The notes under the pieces are model-generated. The model worked only from the letters and a program-made list of their open reading frames with translations, was not told where the DNA came from and searched no databases. From contig JALRME010000012.1 of assembly GCA_026120035.1 (NCBI GenBank), forward strand, positions 806,001 to 870,000: 64,000 nucleotides of DNA, written 5' to 3'. Positions 58,421-64,000 of this stretch are shown here, in pieces. Numbering within the stretch: position 1 is the stretch's first letter; each line of letters opens with the position of its first letter. Origin of the DNA: Coleophoma eucalyptorum (Eukaryota > Ascomycota > Leotiomycetes > Helotiales > Dermateaceae). Position numbers and translations under genes: made by a program.

Positions 58421-58980
58421 GATATTGATCGTGGATAAAAGGTGGCTCCTGGGTGTGGTATCTGGAGCGATAAATGGATTATAAGGAATCAGCTCATGTC
58501 GAGATAACCTCTTCACTTTGTAGCAATCCGGTCACTTCAAAATTATGCTTGAGTTACAGGTTTCATGGTACCATTATTATTTATCATTATTCTAAATCGT
58601 TTGTAGCGGTATAGTAATACCACCAATTCTAAGCAACCAAGTCTTACAATTGACCAATCCTCTAACAATAGGCCATACAATGCACCCTACTCAGATCTGA
58701 AAACAATAAAGACAAAAGAGAAGTTACATAAGCTCTAAAGAAATGAAATGCTCTAACGAAGGTTATTTGATTATTAAATAACGAATACCTTTCGGTGGAA
58801 ATAGATACTTCACGGTATGGTTAAGAACAATTGACCGCCAACGCCGATACCCAGTTTTAGAAAGGTCATAAATCCCAAACAAAGAAAATGTCTAATGAAG
58901 TCGTCAGATCTTCAGTCATTACCGTAAACAAATCCCATAAATGTGACCACACTGCAAGAGTTTCTCGCGAAAGCGAGCAC
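58421..58980. other. Convergent 3' regions, sugar porter / DHA1 exporter
   Basis: 560 nt, AT-rich, between convergent stops. No gene supported. Confidence 0.4.
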
Positions 58981-60719
58981 TCAATCTTTGCTCGTCTCAT
59001 AACGACTTCTAGCTCTGAGCTCTTTTCCCTTCCAAAAGAAGGCCCAAGGCACAGGCATTAGAAGAAGTGAGATGAAGGCAAATACGCTGCCAGCCCAATG
59101 AATGCCAAGACCACTGTACATCTGAAGCGTGAAGAGGGGAAAAGCAGCACCGAGGCTATAGCGAAGAATTCCGTTTGCTGCAACAGCAGATGCGCCATTG
59201 GCAGATTGATAAACATCAACAAGATAAGTGGTTGCGGAGAGCTTTTTGAGCGGGTTAGTAAGGGATAGAAAACAACCAAGGGAAGAGACTCACGAATATT
59301 GCCAAACATCCCCATCCAAACGGCACACCAGCAAGTACTGGAACAATCCAATGAACACTCTTCATGGGGGCCCATGCAAACCAGAATAGGCCAATAGGTA
59401 AGAGGAATGATCCGAGTAGAGCAGCATACAAGCGATGCTCAGGCGCTGGCCTACCTTTGGCCTTGACTCCGGCTTTGTGGTACAATGTCGCATCGAATAT
59501 TCCGAATGAGGCGACAGCAAATAGAAAACCCACAAAAATACCCAGAAACGTGAGGCCAATTTCGCGTTGGTTGAAGCCGTACACAGATTGGAAGACATAG
59601 TTGTAGGAGCCGAAGAATGAGAACATCATCGCGAATGCGAAACCAGTATAGATGCTTAGGTAGGCTACCAATGGCTGGGAGGATTTTAGCTGAGTTCTAT
59701 GCTTTACAGAGGAATTTAAGAGCACTAACCTCTAAGAACATCATTTCAAGCGGTCGTATGATCGCAGTTCGGAGTTTTTGTAGCAGTATTTTAGTATCGC
59801 CTGCTTGACGGACTACCTTGACTCCGCGGCTCTTTTCTCTTAATCGCAAAATTCGTACTTTGGAGGTCTCTTTCATAAATGCTGCGACTATTGCTAATGG
59901 TCCACCGATAAACAGGATAACCCATAACGAGAAGCGCCAGTTATCGTGATACTGGTTGATGATATATGCGCCAGTCAAGGGTCCTAGTGAACAAGTAATA
60001 TTAGAACCAAGAACAACCTCAACTGTTCAACATCACTCACCAAAAGCTGGACCAAGGAATGGTGCCATGATGAAGAAAAGTGCGGCTCTTCCACCGTCTT
60101 TTTCCATGTCCCAAAGATCTGCGATGGTACCTGCCCCAACGGCTAATGCACCAGAACCTGCAAGACCTGCTAAGACACGGAAGACAATCAGGACGGTGAT
60201 ATTATTCGCAGCACTTGCAATTCCAGTGAAAATAAGTAACATCGGCAACGTTGACCAATATATGACGCGCCGACCGTAAAGTTCGGAGATGGGCGCAGCG
60301 ATGACAGGACCAACGAGGAAGCCAAAAGTATACAGAGACAGAGGCAAAAGAGCTACTTCTCTGGAGACGTTGAATTCCTCCATCACGAATGGGATTGCTG
60401 GCACGTATGAGGAAGTCCCGATGGTTCTATTCAAGGTCAGGTATCTGACTAGCTAGGCAGAAATTCATCAAACTTACAGAACAAAGCCGTATAGTGCTGG
60501 GATTGCTGTATGAATCACTTTTTTAACAAACGACCAATTTCGGGGATTTCCTGGATCTTCAGGTGAGTCCCAGTCATTTGCTGCGACAACTTCGTCTCTT
60601 CCTCGCTCTGCTGATAGTGATGGTGATAATGGTATAGCTTGTTGTTCTTTTGACATTTGTGATTCAACATCGGTATCGGATCTTGGACTAGAAGATCCTA
60701 GCTCTTTGTCTTGTTCCAT
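58981..60719 (-). CDS. MFS DHA1 exporter (drug/polyamine type)
   Basis: Five exons on the minus strand, 60719-60478, 60426-60041, 59983-59730, 59674-59294 and 59241-58981, giving 507 residues. The N terminus is hydrophilic and ends in WDSPEDPGNPRNWS, the DPxNPxNWS motif that opens helix 1 in fungal DHA1 carriers such as Flu1 and Tpo1. Next come TIGTSSYVPAIPFVMEEFNV, SLYTFGFLVGPVIAAPISEL with YGRRVIYW (motif A), IVFRVLAGLAGSGALAVGAG, and IMAPFLGPAFGPLTGAYI (motif C, across a splice). In the second half: PLVAYLSIYTGFAFAMMFSF, GRPAPEHRLYAALLGSFLLP, and SATTYLVDVYQSANGASAVA near the end. The role is proton-driven export of drugs, polyamines or metabolites. Intron 3 (59729-59675) uses GTTAGT and CCCAG; this acceptor gives LEPLVAYLS, as in relatives. 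Other frames through this intron add unlikely residues. Confidence 0.9.
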
Positions 60720-62019
60720 CCTGAGTGTAACTCTGGTAGTATGGGACGACTTGATAGGAAGTTTTTGTGTGTTGTTGGCGAATCAAATGGCAAAGTACGG
60801 AATCAGGTGAAATACAGAAGTGCTCTCAAGTAGATATACTCTGATTGCTCTAGAATAAAACGTGTGTATTCATGAAGGGACACTTATAGGCTCCTTACAT
60901 ATATACCAACATTAAAGAATATTGCTCGAACGGAGGAAACAAAACTGCTTACAATTCTTCCCGACGGAGCATTTTACGACCGATATAATCTTACCCAGGC
61001 CTGAGCCATAGCAAGCATCGCATTCCTATGGTCCCAAGAACCGCATGATCGAAGTCATGAGAGTTGAATCCGAATGCGGATGCGGGCGTCCTAGCCCTGA
61101 ATGCGGTAATCACAATGTTGAAAATGCCGACTAAGCGGCATCCCTGAAAGAAGGATGCGATTAGGTGACGCCACGGGTTACCTTTACGGTCGAAAGCTCT
61201 AACTGCTAGTTGCGTGATTTGGAGCGTAGACAGTTCCAACTAGGCGAAGTACATGAACGTTCCTATGGAGTGACGCTTGTGGCTTGGCTGGCAGTATATA
61301 CGGACGTAACACCGCACGTGCTGCGTCGCTTACTTGGAACCTCGGCATCGGCCTCTACTGACCGTGATAAGTGATCCATCCCCATGGTTTCGGACCATCA
61401 TTAGCCCTGGCGGAGGATTATTAGCCCTGATGGACTACTTACCAAGTCTTCTATCTCAAAATAAAACCCTTTCTGCTTTATGTTATGGGGAAGGTTAATA
61501 TAGTGGACACATCTCGGTAGATTCTATATTTGGCGACGTGATTAGTGGTCTAGTGAGCTGACACTTGTCATCCTGCTTGATCGGCCATTTGCTTGCTGTG
61601 TTGAAGAAGTGGAAATGCTCTACGATTCTGTATATAAAGTGGAAATCTCTGCAATTGGGTCTGCTTCGGATTCAATATCGGTAAAAAGTCAAATAAGCGG
61701 CGACAATTGTGCTGACAAGGTTATAGAGCGAAGTCGGGCATAGAATACTTTAGCTGAAAGGTCTTTCATTGAGAGTATATTGGAGGCAATACAAGGCGAA
61801 AAAGAATTGCAGGGACTAGATTTTCTTGATACTAAATCCTCTATACCTATGCTCTAGCTTTGGAGAAATCTGATATTGTTGGATATATTCAAATCGATAT
61901 GGAGAGAAGACTAGAGGGTGTGGCATTTGTAGAATCGTGCTAGGTTTGTCAGAAGAAAGATACTAGGAAAAAAGCTCTGCCTCATGTAAGGATTCACCAC
62001 TGACTCGGAAGATATCACA
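60720..62019. other. Intergenic region DHA1 exporter / alcohol dehydrogenase
   Basis: 1300 nt. A minus-strand frame at 60991-61239 has no motif. A CACGTG lies at 61315-61320. No gene supported. Confidence 0.4.
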
Positions 62020-63572
62020 TCAGGAGTTGAAATCGATGACCCCTCTTCCAGCAACCTTACCACTCCTTAGCTTATCAACAGCTTCTGGAAGTCTGGCGAT
62101 AGGATAAAGCTCGTAGATCGGCTTCAAAAGGCCCTGGTTACAGTCATAAGCGAATAACCTCAAGAACGTAAGGGTTAGGGTTCTTACTCGTGCAGCGAAA
62201 TCCAGCGCAGCATCAGTGTCTCGCATAGAACCAACCATGGTTCCTATGACGTGGAGATTCTTGAAAATGAACCATCCAGGGTCTGCGCCAACCGTAGCTG
62301 TGCCAGCGGGGGCTGTAAAAAAAGGCTTCAGCAAATTGCACACCCAGGTCCCAGATGGGATACGAAAATAAACTCACTCAAACCAATACACATAACCCTT
62401 CCGCCCACTCTCACCATCATTGGCGCAGTCTTGTATGCCGCTGCGCTAGTTGCCGTGACGAACACACCATGGGCACCCAACCCTCCAGTGATCTTAATAA
62501 CTTCCGCAACAACATCCTCAGTCTTCGTAAAATCCACAAAAGACTCACAGCCAAGTTTCATACAAAGGGCCTTCTTTTCTTCTCCACCATCGATCCCAAT
62601 AACACGAAATCCCATGGCCTTAGCTATCTGGACACCCATGTGACCAACTCCACCCCCTGCACCAGGAAAGACTGCCCAGTCGCCGGCTTTCAGTTCGGAC
62701 TCAACAATCTGAAATTATTAGCACCTGTGTCGATAGGGTTTAATGGATACACGCACACTGCGATAGATAGTTGAGCCACTGCACATGATTGGCCCTGCCG
62801 TGAAATCATCCACCCCATCCGGAATTCTGGTTGTGTAGCGAGCTGGGCTTGTGATATACTGCTGATATGTTCCTACAATAGCCATAATCAGTTTGAGGAA
62901 TCCCTGAGCTTGATTTTTAATGGCGAAGAGAAGATGGCTGTGCATACCAGTAGTCATCAATCCGGTAGCGACGGTCTTAGAACAATAAGTTTCATGAAAT
63001 CCATCCCAGCAAAGCTCACAGTTCATGCAACAGTCCCACATAGGCTTGACTCCACCTCGGTCACCAACCTTCCAATTCTTCACACTTGAACCGACTTTCA
63101 CAACAACCCCCGCTCCCTCGTGACCTGCGGAACGTACTCCAAATTCAGTCATCTTGGGCATAGCAAGATCCTCTAGCATGTAGTGCAGATCGGAATAGCA
63201 GATTCCGGTTGCATTAAGCTTGAGGAGCACTTCATCGGGTCCTGCGATGTGTCAAAAATGGAAGGCGGTGATTCTGATATAATGCATACCTGGCTCAGGG
63301 ACAGGAACGTCTTCCACCCGAACAGTGAAATTTGGCCCGGGATTCACAACACATCCTGCCTTGCAAGTCTTCGGAATTTGGAACTCTGGACTTCCAGTTG
63401 TCGCGTCTGATCTGGAATCTTTCTCGGTCTTAGTTTGAACGGGATTATGGGACGCTTCTTGGGTGAGATTTGTATGTTGCGGTACTACGTGCTCTGTGTG
63501 CGAAACGGCGACCTTGTGCAACTCTGGATCTCCAATGCGGCTCTCCCCTGTGTCTGCTTTGGTAGATGTCAT
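62020..63572 (-). CDS. Zinc alcohol dehydrogenase (fungal ADH1 family), N-terminally extended
   Basis: Six exons on the minus strand, 63572-63290, 63241-62948, 62872-62757, 62708-62378, 62312-62188 and 62133-62020, giving 420 residues. The catalytic domain starts near residue 67 (IPKTCKAGCVVNPGP). Catalytic zinc ligands are in TGICYSDLHY and SAGHEGAGVVV, with the third in PIMCSGSTIYRS; the structural zinc lobe is CCMNCELCWDGFHETYC. The NAD fold reads GDWAVFPGAGGGVGHMGVQ and VIGIDGGEEKKAL. The late part, GSMRDTDAALDFAARGLLKP, matches yeast Adh1 closely. It would interconvert aldehydes and primary alcohols with NAD(H). Typical yeast Adh1 is ~350 residues; here a ~65-residue hydrophilic Thr/Ser/His-rich N terminus is added, which does not look like a mitochondrial presequence (few Arg, several acidic residues). 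Introns are 48-75 nt and canonical. Confidence 0.92.
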
Positions 63573-64000
63573 TTTGAGGGATACAAATATATTCTAGGGG
63601 CTGATCTGAAAATTAAAATGGTCTGAAAGCACAAGAGTTGCAGGCTTAGATTTGGGTAAGGATAATATATACTCCGCAGTTGCAACTGCCAGCCGCGGTT
63701 GAAGACGTCACTAGGCACCTGATATCCCTTCCTCCACTTCAATTCATTATTTCAGTACGAGTCATATGCCTATTGACTCTGATGAAGTTGACTCGCTCGC
63801 CCTGCAGTATGCAAGAAGATATGTGGGAGGTTAAATGGCGGGGTAGACGATCATCACTAAGTGCGGGGCTCGGTTAACACAACCCGTCCCTGCTTCCAAC
63901 TACAATCTTATCACCCTCTGGAGCTGAGTATATCGGACTGTTCGAGCAGAGGAAATATATCAGTTCTAGTGAGAGCATCTAGAAAGATGAGGCGGTCACA
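63573..64000. other. Right-edge sequence, promoter of the alcohol dehydrogenase
   Basis: 428 nt. TATATA at 63666-63671 lies 94-99 nt upstream of the minus-strand ATG and is a plausible TATA element. The open frame at 63680-63877 has no motif. Confidence 0.4.

Noticed and set aside
4864..61320. CACGTG palindromes at 4864, 9440, 17792, 25621, 47159 and 61315
   Set aside because: About 16 would be expected by chance in 64 kb, so they are not enriched. Only the copies within 125 nt of the BIG1 and YTM1 starts are mentioned as candidates.
62171..62182. AGGGTTAGGGTT, resembling telomeric repeat
   Set aside because: Only two units, lying inside an alcohol dehydrogenase intron where the reverse strand CTAACC also serves as a likely branch site. 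No interstitial telomere.
30629..63572. Secondary-metabolite gene cluster
   Set aside because: Regulator, transporters and oxidoreductases are present, but there is no PKS, NRPS, terpene synthase, DMATS or RiPP precursor, and genes are widely spaced.
1..64000. CRISPR arrays, insertion sequences, LTR or TIR transposons
   Set aside because: No spaced repeats of the CRISPR type, no transposase or reverse-transcriptase motifs and no long terminal repeats were seen on either strand.

Overview
The window is nuclear DNA of a filamentous ascomycete (Pezizomycotina). The evidence is many 45-75 nt spliceosomal introns with GT-AG (twice GC-AG) ends, a COMPASS SET1, a Big1-type V-ATPase assembly factor, a Zn2Cys6 regulator, GH7 and GH43 enzymes, and the usual fungal transporter families. 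A leotiomycete is possible, but the sequence alone does not settle the class. I resolved 24 protein-coding genes, nearly all to exon level by joining reading frames across splice sites. No rRNA, tRNA, CRISPR array or intact transposon was recognised.

Left part (1-28.2 kb) is a compact block of conserved housekeeping genes. In order these are a Csi2-like membrane protein (-), FCF1 (+), BIG1 (-), RRP17/NOL12 (+), tropomyosin (-), a securin candidate (+), SET1 (+), TRM112 (-), a rhodanese (+), YTM1 (+), a DJ-1/PfpI protein (+), RAD16 (-) and RAD7 (+). Themes are ribosome biogenesis and translation (FCF1, RRP17, YTM1, TRM112), mitosis and cytokinesis (tropomyosin and securin, head to head), H3K4 methylation (SET1), and global-genome nucleotide excision repair. 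The two subunits of the Rad7-Rad16 complex are encoded as a divergent pair across one 1.1 kb intergenic region.

Right part (28.2-64 kb) is gene-poor and accessory, with gaps of 1-3.3 kb. It carries a GH7 cellulase, a D-amino-acid oxidase, an MCT-type MFS carrier, an OPT oligopeptide transporter, a Zn2Cys6 regulator, a sugar porter, a GH43 exo-beta-1,3-galactanase with a C-terminal CBM35-like module, an FAD monooxygenase, a second sugar porter, a DHA1 drug/polyamine-type exporter and a zinc alcohol dehydrogenase. There is no PKS, NRPS or terpene-synthase backbone, so this is a nutrient-acquisition and detoxification neighbourhood rather than a classical metabolite cluster. The regulator, sugar porter and galactanase between 43 and 53 kb could form a small galactan-use module.

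Most interesting points: the divergent RAD16/RAD7 pair; a securin recognised only by short motifs; a rhodanese with a bacterial-looking signature and no introns, head to head with TRM112; two GC-AG introns, one with a non-consensus donor; and the galactanase-porter neighbourhood.
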